From Nitrososphaerota archaeon (GTDB lineage Archaea; Thermoproteota; Nitrososphaeria; Nitrososphaerales; UBA57): a stretch of 7,350 nucleotides of DNA. Positions 1 to 6,547 of this stretch are shown here, in pieces. The DNA lies in assembly GCA_022572285.1 (NCBI GenBank), contig JACZWF010000076.1:1-7350 (forward strand), written 5' to 3'. The notes under the pieces are model-generated. The model saw nothing but the letters and a program-made list of their open reading frames with translations. It did not search any database and was not told the DNA's origin. Position 1 is the stretch's first letter. Each line of letters opens with the position of its first letter. The translations under genes were made by a program, and so were the position numbers.

Positions 1-46
1 ATTGGGAGAAAGAAAACCAAGTTCAATTGAAGGGGGGTTTCACTTA

Positions 47-83
47 ATATCCGGTTAAGGACTCCGGATTTAAATATCCGGAT
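47..83 (+). promoter_or_regulatory. TATA box inside a three-copy CCGG repeat (putative operator-promoter)
   Basis: An archaeal-looking TATA box, TTTAAATA, lies at about 69-76, roughly 30 bp before the ATG at 105, so transcription would start very close to the start codon. Three copies of an 8-bp element surround it: ATCCGGTT (49-56), CTCCGGAT (62-69) and ATCCGGAT (76-83, a perfect palindrome). They start 13 and 14 bp apart. The second and third also form an inverted repeat, CCGGAT-6 nt-ATCCGG, exactly framing the TATA box. A protein bound here would block TBP, so repression, perhaps autoregulation of the downstream small gene, is inferred. The regulator is unknown. A separate 10-bp palindrome, TTCAATTGAA, is at 22-31. 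Nothing else is recognisable in 1-104. Confidence 0.5.
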
Positions 84-104
84 ACACGCAAATCCTCCTT
101 ACCG

Positions 105-470
105 ATGTTTAGCAAGAGGGAAGAGGAGTACCTCAAGGGAAGTCTTCTTCTGAGTAAGAACTATGATAAAACGATGAAGAGGAGAATAAACAAGAAGATT
201 AGACTACTTCTGGAAACCACAGTACCACTAATTGCAGAGAATCCCAACACAACCCATTGGATACCAGAAATTAGGAAGGTACTAGATTCCGTACCTATGG
301 GGACAGAATATCGTACCCCTTTGCCATCAAATATCAATGAAGTGAATGATTTTCACCCATTACCCAGAATTATTGAAAATAGTCATGATAATCCTCCACT
401 AATTGGGGAGAAGAGCCTCGGGAGGGATTTGAACCCTCGACATCTTGCTTACAAGGCAACTGAGCGATAG
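105..470 (+). CDS. Small basic archaeal hypothetical protein (121 aa)
   Basis: The function is not recognised. The N-terminal ~45 residues are strongly basic and predicted helical (FSKREEEYLKG, then Y, then RRINKKIRLLL). From memory, this FSKRE-x-x-YLKG...RIxKK arrangement resembles a segment of short uncharacterised archaeal proteins; I could not check this. The middle, about residues 45-100, is Pro- and Asn-rich with no motif I know. There is no signal peptide, membrane segment or cysteine. The ATG at 105 follows a good TATA box by about 30 bp and has no convincing Shine-Dalgarno site, consistent with a leaderless message. The last ~18 residues (GRDLNPRH and onward) are simply the antisense of the tRNA-Thr gene, and the TAG stop lies within the tRNA intron. 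The native C-terminus may therefore have been lost or replaced. The basic N-terminus would suit nucleic-acid binding, but that is inference. The N-terminal part is more credible than the tail. Confidence 0.5.
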   Translation: MFSKREEEYLKGSLLLSKNYDKTMKRRINKKIRLLLETTVPLIAENPNTTHWIPEIRKVLDSVPMGTEYRTPLPSNINEVNDFHPLPRIIENSHDNPPLIGEKSLGRDLNPRHLAYKATER

Positions 471-503
471 TTCAGCGCTCTGACCGGTCTGAGCTACCGA
501 GGC
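414..503 (-). tRNA. trnT: tRNA-Thr(UGU), intron-containing
   Basis: On the minus strand the gene folds into a full cloverleaf. Acceptor GCCTCGG (503-497) pairs with CCGAGGC (421-415). T8 A9 are followed by a D-arm GCTC/GAGC whose 10-nt loop carries G18 G19. The anticodon stem is CTTGC/GCAAG after removal of a 15-nt intron (460-474), with loop CTTGTAA (455-449) and anticodon TGT (453-451). A 5-nt variable loop ATGTC supplies C48 to pair with G15, and the T-arm is GAGGG/CCCTC with loop TTCAAAT. The mature body is 74 nt plus discriminator U73 (414); CCA is not encoded. It decodes ACA and, with wobble, other Thr codons. Without the intron the anticodon stem cannot form its outer pair, so splicing is required. 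The gene is transcribed away from the SDR gene and overlaps the 3' end of the small gene on the opposite strand. Confidence 0.95.
460..474 (-). other. 15-nt tRNA intron at noncanonical position 27/28
   Basis: The intron, 5'-TGAACTATCGCTCAG-3' on the minus strand, separates C27 from T28 in the anticodon stem. It fits a bulge-helix-bulge splice motif. The D-stem strand GAGC (480-477) pairs with intron GCTC to give a 4-bp central helix. The flanking 3-nt bulges are GC^T on the 5' side and AG^T on the 3' side, with cuts after the second bulge base, as the archaeal splicing endonuclease requires. Removing exactly these 15 nt restores a perfect CTTGC/GCAAG anticodon stem. The inner helix is only about 2 bp (GA/TC) and the outer helix is weak, so this is a relaxed motif. 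Relaxed sites generally need the broader-specificity heteromeric endonuclease; that step is established knowledge applied by inference. Confidence 0.8.
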
Positions 504-526
504 CTAGCGCAGACGCTGGCTCATCC

Positions 527-533
527 TTTATTT
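527..533. promoter_or_regulatory. Possible shared TATA box between tRNA-Thr and the SDR gene
   Basis: TTTATTT (AAATAAA on the minus strand) is the only clear AT box in the 53-bp divergent gap. Its edges are 24 bp from the tRNA 5' end (503) and 24 bp from the SDR ATG (557). That is the usual archaeal TATA-to-start distance for a leaderless mRNA on one side and for tRNA transcription on the other. The SDR start has no Shine-Dalgarno site, which supports a leaderless message. Whether one box really serves both directions, and where the BRE lies, cannot be told from the sequence. Confidence 0.35.
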
Positions 534-556
534 GTACTTTCTTCTCCCTTAATGAT

Positions 557-1576
557 ATGATAGCTGCAGAAGAGCTGCTGAAGGGATTCAAGAACTCTCT
601 TGTCACTGGGGCGACGGGATTTATTGGATCAAATTTGGTAGAAGTGCTTTCGGAGAAGGGTGTGATGGTCAGAGTTCTTTTCAGAAAGGGTAGCAACATA
701 AAGCTCTTAGACGGATTGGCTGTTGAAGGGTATCCCGGAGATTTGCTTGACAACGAAGTTCTCGGTGAAGCGATAAGCGACTCGACGACTGTTTACAACA
801 TAGCAGCTGATACGAGAGAGCTTTTGCCGTATATGGATTATGAACGAGTTAACGTTAACGGGCTTAAGAATCTACTTGAAGTTTCGCGCACCAGGAAGGC
901 CAAGAAAGTCATCCATCTTAGTTCGGCAGAGGTATACGGTACCAATCTCCCATCCCACCCCATAAAGGAAGATTACCCAACAAACCCAAAAAATCCCTTC
1001 CAGAAATCAAAGGAAGCGGGCGACAGGCTGGCACTTGAATATCACAAGGCTAATCCTGATCTGGATATTACGGTAGTGAGGTCACCAATCGCGATCGGTC
1101 CACGAGATAAAGCATTTTCTGAGGTTCTACTAGATATGATTCATGAAGGGCGAGTTACAATTCCTGGCAATGGACGCGATCAGATAAGTATCGTATATGT
1201 GAAGGATTTGGCTATCGCCTTACACTTAATCGCAAATTCGGGAGAAACCACTGGTAAGATTTTTCACGTAAAGAGCTTCGATACGACACCAATCGACCTA
1301 ATTGAGGCCTTGGGAAAGGCAGCTAATTTGAAACCGAAGATTCGAACTGTGAGGTCTGCTGTGGTCAACCTCTCCAGAGCTATTTCGAAATACTCTAGAA
1401 AGATCAATTACAGGAAACCAACTTATCATGGGTTAAGAGTTGGTAACTTGGCAGGATCTAGAATCATTGATGACAGCAGGTTGAGGGCGCTAGGATATCG
1501 CCCGGCATATACGTTGGAGAAGGCAGCAGAGGAAGTTGTAGCATGGTACAAGAAAAGAAAAGGGGCTCCAACCTAG
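557..1576 (+). CDS. Extended-SDR NAD(P)-dependent epimerase/dehydratase-like protein
   Basis: A 339-residue cytoplasmic Rossmann-fold protein of the extended short-chain dehydrogenase family, which includes sugar-nucleotide epimerases, dehydratases and 3-beta-HSD-like reductases. The nucleotide motif GATGFIG is at residues 18-24. Strand beta-2 ends in Arg43 rather than an acidic residue, which hints at NADP(H). GDLLD at 61-65 is the adenine-ring region and NIAAD at 81-85 follows beta-4. SSAEVYG at 122-128 supplies the conserved Ser123. The expected YxxxK motif reads FQKSK (148-152): Lys152 is kept but the catalytic Tyr is Phe. VRSPIAIGPR at 174-183 and the C-terminal substrate-binding part are family-like. 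The substrate cannot be deduced. The ATG at 557 gives about 14 residues ahead of the first beta strand; there is no ribosome site, and an AT box at 527-533 fits leaderless initiation. The gene ends 28 bp before uvrB on the same strand. Family assignment is firm; activity is uncertain. Confidence 0.93.
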   Translation: MIAAEELLKGFKNSLVTGATGFIGSNLVEVLSEKGVMVRVLFRKGSNIKLLDGLAVEGYPGDLLDNEVLGEAISDSTTVYNIAADTRELLPYMDYERVNVNGLKNLLEVSRTRKAKKVIHLSSAEVYGTNLPSHPIKEDYPTNPKNPFQKSKEAGDRLALEYHKANPDLDITVVRSPIAIGPRDKAFSEVLLDMIHEGRVTIPGNGRDQISIVYVKDLAIALHLIANSGETTGKIFHVKSFDTTPIDLIEALGKAANLKPKIRTVRSAVVNLSRAISKYSRKINYRKPTYHGLRVGNLAGSRIIDDSRLRALGYRPAYTLEKAAEEVVAWYKKRKGAPT

Positions 1577-1592
1577 TTCTAGGCCTTTTCTT
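1555..1592 (+). other. Stem-loop spanning the SDR stop codon, just before the uvrB ribosome site
   Basis: The outer arms AAGAAAAGG (1555-1563) and CCTTTTCTT (1584-1592) are perfectly complementary over 9 bp. Nested inside, CCTA (1572-1575) pairs with TAGG (1580-1583) around a GTTC loop, stacking directly on the outer stem at its 3' side and leaving GGCTCCAA (1564-1571) as a bulge. The SDR stop codon (1574-1576) lies in the inner hairpin, and the uvrB Shine-Dalgarno sequence starts at the next base, 1593. It could be an intercistronic processing, attenuation or translational-coupling element. The T-rich 3' arm also allows weak transcription termination. Function is inferred. Confidence 0.45.
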
Positions 1593-1604
1593 GGAGAGGT
1601 GGGA
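1593..1604 (+). promoter_or_regulatory. uvrB ribosome binding site that decides the start
   Basis: GGAGAGGTG (1593-1601) contains GAGGTG, complementary to the 16S rRNA 3' end. GAGG ends 5 nt before the TTG at 1605. The alternative GTG at 1599 overlaps this site and would leave only 2 nt after GGAG. The context AGAGGTGGGATTG recurs almost identically before the gene at 6522 (AGAGGTAGGATTG), which supports TTG 1605. Confidence 0.55.
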
Positions 1605-3563
1605 TTGACAGCATTTACGATCAAGTCCAAACTCAAACCGAAAGGAGACCAGCCCAGTGCAATCGCGTCTCTGAGCGATGGTTTGACGCGCGGATTCAAG
1701 CATCAGACACTATTGGGGGCGACTGGGACCGGAAAGACTTTCACTCTTGCTCATGTGATTGCGAATGCAGATAGACCCACGCTAGTGATATCACCAAACA
1801 AGACCCTCGCGGCACAGTTAACTACCGAGTTCCGATCATTCTTTCCTGATAACTCTGTAGAATATTTTGTGTCATATTATGACTACTATACGCCGGAAGC
1901 GTATGTCCCAAAATATGACCTATACATAGAGAAAGATGTGGCGATAAACGAGCAGATTGACACTTTGAGGCATAAGGCAACGCAATCGCTATTGACCAGG
2001 AGGGATTCAATAGTGGTGGCGAGCGTCAGCTGTATTTTCGGTCTAGGTTCACCCCAGGAATACAGAGACTCAGCATTCATGCTCCGGCGCGGTCAAGAGA
2101 TTGACAGAGATGAGATCATTGCAAAACTAATTGACCTGCGCTATCAGCGAACGGAAATCCTTCAGAGGGGCAAATTTAGAGCTCGTGGCGACATACTAGA
2201 GATATGCACCGTTGATGAGAGCCTAACACGAGTCGAGATGTATGGGGATGTCATAGAGAAGATCGTGGAGTTGGATCTCTCATCAGGATCTAAAAAATCT
2301 GAAAGTGGTGAAATATTGATATTCCCTGCTAAACACTTTGTGACTTCAAAAGAAAAAATCGAGACGGTTGCCGACTCAATCGAAAAGGAACTCGAACAGC
2401 GAGTGAAGCACCTGAAAAGGAAGAAAAAGTTTCTGGAGATGGCCAGGTTAGAAGAGAGGACTAGACTTGACCTGGAGATGATCAGGGAGACTGGATACTG
2501 CCCAGGAATCGAAAATTACACAAGATATTTTACCGAAAGAAAACACGGTGCTCCTCCAAATACGCTTCTCAATTTTTTCCCAGACGATTTCTTGACCATC
2601 ATTGACGAATCGCATATTACTATTCCTCAACTTCGGGGAATGTACGAAGGAGACAGGTCCAGGAAGGAAAATTTGATCCAACACGGTTTTCGTCTGCCTT
2701 CGGCCTTTGACAATCGTCCATTGAGGTTCACCGAGTTTGAAAGGGAGGTAGGTCAGGTAATCTACTCGTCAGCGACCCCCGGTCAATACGAGCGAGAAAA
2801 GGGTAGCCGACTTGTTGAGCAGATCATCCGTCCAACCGGTCTAGTCGATCCTAAAGTCGTGATCAGACCATCAAGAGAGAGGATGAAAGACCTTATCCCG
2901 GAAATTAACAGGCGAAGCGGGAGGGGAGAAAGAGTTCTGATAACCGTCTTGACCAAAAAGATGGCCGAGAAACTGACGTCACGTCTTGCTGATGAGGGTA
3001 TTAGGGTCAGGTATCTGCATTCCGACGTCCTGACTCTTGACAGGGTAGGACTATTAAAAGACCTGCGGGCAGGAAAGTATGATGTCTTGGTCGGGATAAA
3101 CCTCCTTAGGGAGGGCCTTGACTTGCCCGAGGTAAGTCTGGTAGCAATTTTTGATGCGGACAAAGAGGGTTTCCTGAGGACCGAAACCTCCTTGATACAG
3201 ACTATTGGTCGAACTTCTAGGAATGTCTCTGGAGAGGTGATAATGTATGCGGATTCCCTATCTAAAGCTATGACAAGGGCGATCGATGAAACGAACCGGA
3301 GGAGAGAGGTTCAGATCAAGTTTAATGTGGCGAATCACATTATACCTGAGACGGTGAGAAGCGAGATCAAGGCTCTGACAGACACGATCACTGGACCCAG
3401 GGTAACTCCAAAAACCTTCAACCCTCTCGATGAATCCGATGAACTGACGCGTGAACTAGAGGAAGCGATGCTAATTGCTGCCGACAATCTAGACTTCGAG
3501 CGAGCCGCAGAGATTAGGAATGAACTGGTAAAGTTAGGGCAACTTGATAGAAGATCACGATAG
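1605..3563 (+). CDS. uvrB: Excinuclease ABC subunit B (UvrB)
   Basis: UvrB is the damage-verifying helicase-like subunit of nucleotide excision repair. UvrA loads it at lesions and it then recruits UvrC for dual incision. With the TTG start it has 652 residues, close to the usual ~660. The order is: GDQP Q-motif (14-17), Walker A GATGTGKT (38-45), the tyrosine-rich beta-hairpin starting YYDYYTPEAYVP (91-102) that clamps the damaged strand, the UvrA-interaction region, Walker B DESH (334-337) followed by the family block GMYEGDRSRK, SAT (389-391), motif V GINLLREGLD (497-506), and motif VI QTIGRTSRN (532-540) with both arginines. The C-terminal UVR domain (~614-648, LEEAMLIAADNLDFERAAEIRNEL) binds UvrC. 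Motif VI departs from the near-universal QTIGRAARN. The GTG at 1599 is an alternative start giving 654 residues. uvrA follows 71 bp later on the same strand, so co-transcription is likely. In archaea this system is regarded as acquired from bacteria. Confidence 0.98.
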   Translation: MTAFTIKSKLKPKGDQPSAIASLSDGLTRGFKHQTLLGATGTGKTFTLAHVIANADRPTLVISPNKTLAAQLTTEFRSFFPDNSVEYFVSYYDYYTPEAYVPKYDLYIEKDVAINEQIDTLRHKATQSLLTRRDSIVVASVSCIFGLGSPQEYRDSAFMLRRGQEIDRDEIIAKLIDLRYQRTEILQRGKFRARGDILEICTVDESLTRVEMYGDVIEKIVELDLSSGSKKSESGEILIFPAKHFVTSKEKIETVADSIEKELEQRVKHLKRKKKFLEMARLEERTRLDLEMIRETGYCPGIENYTRYFTERKHGAPPNTLLNFFPDDFLTIIDESHITIPQLRGMYEGDRSRKENLIQHGFRLPSAFDNRPLRFTEFEREVGQVIYSSATPGQYEREKGSRLVEQIIRPTGLVDPKVVIRPSRERMKDLIPEINRRSGRGERVLITVLTKKMAEKLTSRLADEGIRVRYLHSDVLTLDRVGLLKDLRAGKYDVLVGINLLREGLDLPEVSLVAIFDADKEGFLRTETSLIQTIGRTSRNVSGEVIMYADSLSKAMTRAIDETNRRREVQIKFNVANHIIPETVRSEIKALTDTITGPRVTPKTFNPLDESDELTRELEEAMLIAADNLDFERAAEIRNELVKLGQLDRRSR

Positions 3564-3634
3564 AGATAGCTGAGCTTGGAACATATCAAATATCTGTCGC
3601 TCCTAGATGCTTTACATGCAAGTTAGATAATACC

Positions 3635-6547
3635 ATGCCGAGCAAAAGCATTCTGATAAGAGGAGCCAGACAACATAACCTGAAAAATATAACTGTAGAG
3701 ATCCCTAGAGATGCACTTACAGTCATAACAGGCCTAAGCGGATCGGGCAAATCATCCCTAGCATTCGATACAATCTACGCAGAGGGACAACGCAGGTACA
3801 TCGAATCGCTTTCGGCATACGCCCGACAGTTCCTAGATAGAATGGACAAACCAGATGTAGATTATATCGAGGGTTTATCTCCAGCTATTTCCATCGAACA
3901 GAAAGCGGCTTCGAAAAACCCACGTTCTACTGTTGCGACGGTGACAGAGATTCACGATTACTTCAGGTTGCTTTTTGCGAGGATTGGAAGACCACATTGC
4001 CCAAATTGTGGAAAAGAGATCTCTAAGCAAACAGTACAACAGATGGTAGACAAGATCCTACGTATGCCGGCTAATACGAAGTTTCTCATTCTGGCGCCGG
4101 TAGTCAGAAGTCAGAAGGGTGAACACAAACAGATCTTTGAAGACATAAAGAAAAAAGGAATGATACGAGCAAAAGTCGACAATCGGATTCTCGATCTCGA
4201 CGATAATATATCACTTGACAAGAATAAGAGACATACTATCGAGATCGTGGTGGATAGACTCGTCCTGAAGCCTAACATTGCTAAGAGACTCGCTGATTCG
4301 CTTCAAACGTGCTTGAAGCTCTCCAAGGGCATAGTAGCTGTCGATATCCAGGAAGGTGAGGCTGAAGAACGATTCATTATGAGTGAATCGATGGCATGCA
4401 CAGAATGCGGGATAAGTATCGAAGAACTAACTCCTAGGATGTTTTCATTCAACAGCCCCTTTGGAGCATGCAAAGATTGTTCAGGGTTGGGAACTAAGAT
4501 GACGGTCGATATAGATCTCGTTATTCCGGACAAAACAAAGTCAATACGTGAAGGTGCCATTGTAGCATGGGGTTTTGCTGATAGTTGGTCCGTGTCCTAT
4601 TTCGAATCTATGGCGAAACATTATGGATTCAGTCTAGATACGGCGATCAGTTCCATGGACTCAAAAATCCTTAAAATTATCCTATATGGCTCGGGAAATG
4701 AGCAGATCCTGTTCAAGTACTCCGGAAAGAACAAGAGGTGGTCTTACGAACAGCTCAGAGAGACTAGGGGCATCATGCGTTCCATAGAGAGGAGGTATAA
4801 GGAGACAGAGTCTGAGAAATCTAGGGAATGGTACGAGCAGTTCTTCAGGATTCAGGAGTGCCCAAGTTGCAGAGGCACCCGCTACAGGCCTGAAAGCCTT
4901 GCGGTCAAAGTAGGAGGGAGATCTATTGCAGAGCTCTCATCCCTGACAGTCGAGAAGGGAATGAACTGGTTTCAAGATCTTGAACTTACAGAAAAAGAGG
5001 AAATGATAGCCAAACAGATCCTGAAGGAAGTAAGACAAAGGCTCGCGTTCATGTCTGACGTTGGACTGGAATATCTGAACCTAGACAGACCAACGTCAAC
5101 ACTCTCTGGCGGGGAGGCTCAACGAATTCATCTTGCATCACAAATCGGTTCAAGTCTAGTCGGAGTACTCTATGTCCTTGATGAGCCAAGCATCGGACTC
5201 CATCAGCGAGATAATGGACGATTAATCTCTACTCTCAAGCGCCTTCGCGATTCTGGAAATACTGTACTAGTTGTCGAACATGACGAGGGGATAATTCTTT
5301 CTTCAGATCATATCGTGGACCTCGGGCCGGGTGCGGGTACTTACGGTGGTAGAGTGGTCGCTTCGGGATCCCCCGGAGAAATTAAGAGAAGTCCGAATTC
5401 AATTACAGGAAAGTATCTCTCTCACCGGCTAGAAATACCTATTCCTAAAGTGCGGAGAAAAGGAAGCGGGAACTTCATCACAATACGAGGTGCACGGGCG
5501 AATAACTTAAAGAATATCGACGTAAAGATTCCGCTTGAAGTTTTCACATGTATAACAGGTGTATCTGGCTCGGGGAAGAGCTCGCTAATTGACGATATTC
5601 TACATCAGGAACTGAAACGACAATTGTACCATTCCAAAGCAAGGCCAGGAGATCATGACGAGATCACGGGAATAGGCTACATAGACAAGGCAATAATAAT
5701 CGATCAATCGCCAATTGGACGCACTCCAAGGTCAAATCCCGCAACTTATACCGGAGTATTCACAGAAATCAGGAACCTCTTCGCCCAATTGCCTGAGGCA
5801 GGTGCCCGGGGATACCGGCCAGGCCGGTTCAGCTTTAACGTCAAAGGAGGGAGGTGCGAAGCCTGCGATGGCGACGGAATAATTCGGTTGGAGATGCACT
5901 TCCTTCCAGACGTTTATGTTCCATGTGATGTCTGCAAAGGGAGACGGTACAATCGAGAAACCTTGGAAATCAAGTTCAAAGGGAAAAGCATTGCGGACGT
6001 TCTTGAAATGGACCTAGCTGAAGCATTAATCTTCTTTGAGAATTTTCCCAAAATCAAGAGCAAGATGGTCAGATTGAATGAGGTCGGATTGGGATATATG
6101 GCGGTCGGCCAGCCAGCTACCACGCTGTCTGGTGGAGAGGCACAGAGAGTGAAACTCTCGACCGAGCTTGGCAAGAGAGCAACGGGACGAACCCTATACC
6201 TTCTTGATGAACCCACGACTGGACTGCATTTCGATGATGTAAGACGGTTATTAGAAGTCTTGAATACCCTTGTCGATGCTGGAAATTCGCTGGTAATCGT
6301 AGAACATAACCTGGACGTCATCAAGACAGCTGACCATATTATAGATCTTGGTCCCGAGGGTGGGGATAAGGGAGGAAATATTGTTGCCGAGGGAACGCCG
6401 GAGCATGTCGCTTTAAATCCGAATTCCTACACCGGGAAGTTCCTAGCAAAAACCCTCCACACATTAGGAACTATACCGGCGAGAAGCCCAGATCTAGGAC
6501 GGGGTTTAGGAAGAGGTAGGATTGGAATTGAGTCAACAGTCAAATGA
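3635..6547 (+). CDS. uvrA: Excinuclease ABC subunit A (UvrA)
   Basis: UvrA is the dimeric ABC-type ATPase that scans DNA for helix-distorting damage and delivers UvrB. At 970 residues it is slightly longer than the usual 940-960. The first ABC half has Walker A GLSGSGKS (33-40), the UvrB-binding and DNA-binding insertions, a zinc module with Cys255, Cys258, Cys279 and Cys282, a further pair Cys409/Cys412, signature LSGGEAQ (490-496), Walker B ending DEP (516-518) and switch His549. The second half has Walker A GVSGSGKS (642-649), the large zinc finger with Cys741, Cys744, Cys764 and Cys767, LSGGEAQ (831-837), DEP (858-860) and His891. An extra CPNCG (122-126) has no obvious partner pair. All catalytic residues are present. 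The ATG at 3635 gives the normal N-terminus but has no Shine-Dalgarno site. The 71-bp gap after uvrB holds only a weak AT-rich stretch (3581-3594). The Gly/Arg-rich tail (~954-962) is encoded where the next gene's ribosome site lies. Confidence 0.98.
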   Translation: MPSKSILIRGARQHNLKNITVEIPRDALTVITGLSGSGKSSLAFDTIYAEGQRRYIESLSAYARQFLDRMDKPDVDYIEGLSPAISIEQKAASKNPRSTVATVTEIHDYFRLLFARIGRPHCPNCGKEISKQTVQQMVDKILRMPANTKFLILAPVVRSQKGEHKQIFEDIKKKGMIRAKVDNRILDLDDNISLDKNKRHTIEIVVDRLVLKPNIAKRLADSLQTCLKLSKGIVAVDIQEGEAEERFIMSESMACTECGISIEELTPRMFSFNSPFGACKDCSGLGTKMTVDIDLVIPDKTKSIREGAIVAWGFADSWSVSYFESMAKHYGFSLDTAISSMDSKILKIILYGSGNEQILFKYSGKNKRWSYEQLRETRGIMRSIERRYKETESEKSREWYEQFFRIQECPSCRGTRYRPESLAVKVGGRSIAELSSLTVEKGMNWFQDLELTEKEEMIAKQILKEVRQRLAFMSDVGLEYLNLDRPTSTLSGGEAQRIHLASQIGSSLVGVLYVLDEPSIGLHQRDNGRLISTLKRLRDSGNTVLVVEHDEGIILSSDHIVDLGPGAGTYGGRVVASGSPGEIKRSPNSITGKYLSHRLEIPIPKVRRKGSGNFITIRGARANNLKNIDVKIPLEVFTCITGVSGSGKSSLIDDILHQELKRQLYHSKARPGDHDEITGIGYIDKAIIIDQSPIGRTPRSNPATYTGVFTEIRNLFAQLPEAGARGYRPGRFSFNVKGGRCEACDGDGIIRLEMHFLPDVYVPCDVCKGRRYNRETLEIKFKGKSIADVLEMDLAEALIFFENFPKIKSKMVRLNEVGLGYMAVGQPATTLSGGEAQRVKLSTELGKRATGRTLYLLDEPTTGLHFDDVRRLLEVLNTLVDAGNSLVIVEHNLDVIKTADHIIDLGPEGGDKGGNIVAEGTPEHVALNPNSYTGKFLAKTLHTLGTIPARSPDLGRGLGRGRIGIESTVK
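6513..6521 (+). promoter_or_regulatory. Ribosome binding site for the gene overlapping uvrA
   Basis: GAGGT (6513-6517) sits inside the uvrA coding region, with GAGG ending 5 nt before the TTG at 6522. The sequence AGAGGTAGGATTG differs in one base from the uvrB initiation site. The in-frame ATG at 6558 has no comparable site, so the TTG start is preferred and translation is probably coupled to uvrA. Confidence 0.5.

Noticed and set aside
404..414. Terminator after tRNA-Thr on the minus strand
   Set aside because: The downstream RNA would read CUUCUCCCC, pyrimidine-rich but without a clear U tract or hairpin.
122..470. Frameshifted or decayed longer gene at the left edge
   Set aside because: No second frame with coding character was seen joining the 105-470 frame, so I kept it as one small gene with a doubtful tail rather than a pseudogene.
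457..475. Reading the tRNA with an 8-nt loop between GCTGA and TCAGT as the anticodon arm
   Set aside because: It needs a G-U pair and a wrong loop size, and leaves the perfect CTTGTAA loop unused; the intron model explains all bases.
472..753. 93-codon open frame on the minus strand over the tRNA and SDR start
   Set aside because: It ends inside the tRNA gene and is opposite a clear SDR coding region with strong family motifs; it shows no domain or start signal.
2783..3163. 126-codon open frame on the minus strand within uvrB
   Set aside because: It is a Ser/Arg/Leu-rich shadow of the conserved UvrB helicase region; no ribosome site or recognisable motif.
3564..3634. Possible separate promoter for uvrA in the 71-bp uvrB-uvrA gap
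   Set aside because: The AT-rich stretch ACATATCAAATATC (3581-3594) is about 50 bp from the ATG, and TTTACAT (3611-3617) is too close for a standard leaderless start. Neither is convincing, and co-transcription with uvrB explains the gap.
5914..6324. 136-codon open frame on the minus strand within uvrA
   Set aside because: It lies opposite the second ABC half including LSGGEAQ and Walker B; the Ser/Thr-rich product looks like an antisense artefact.
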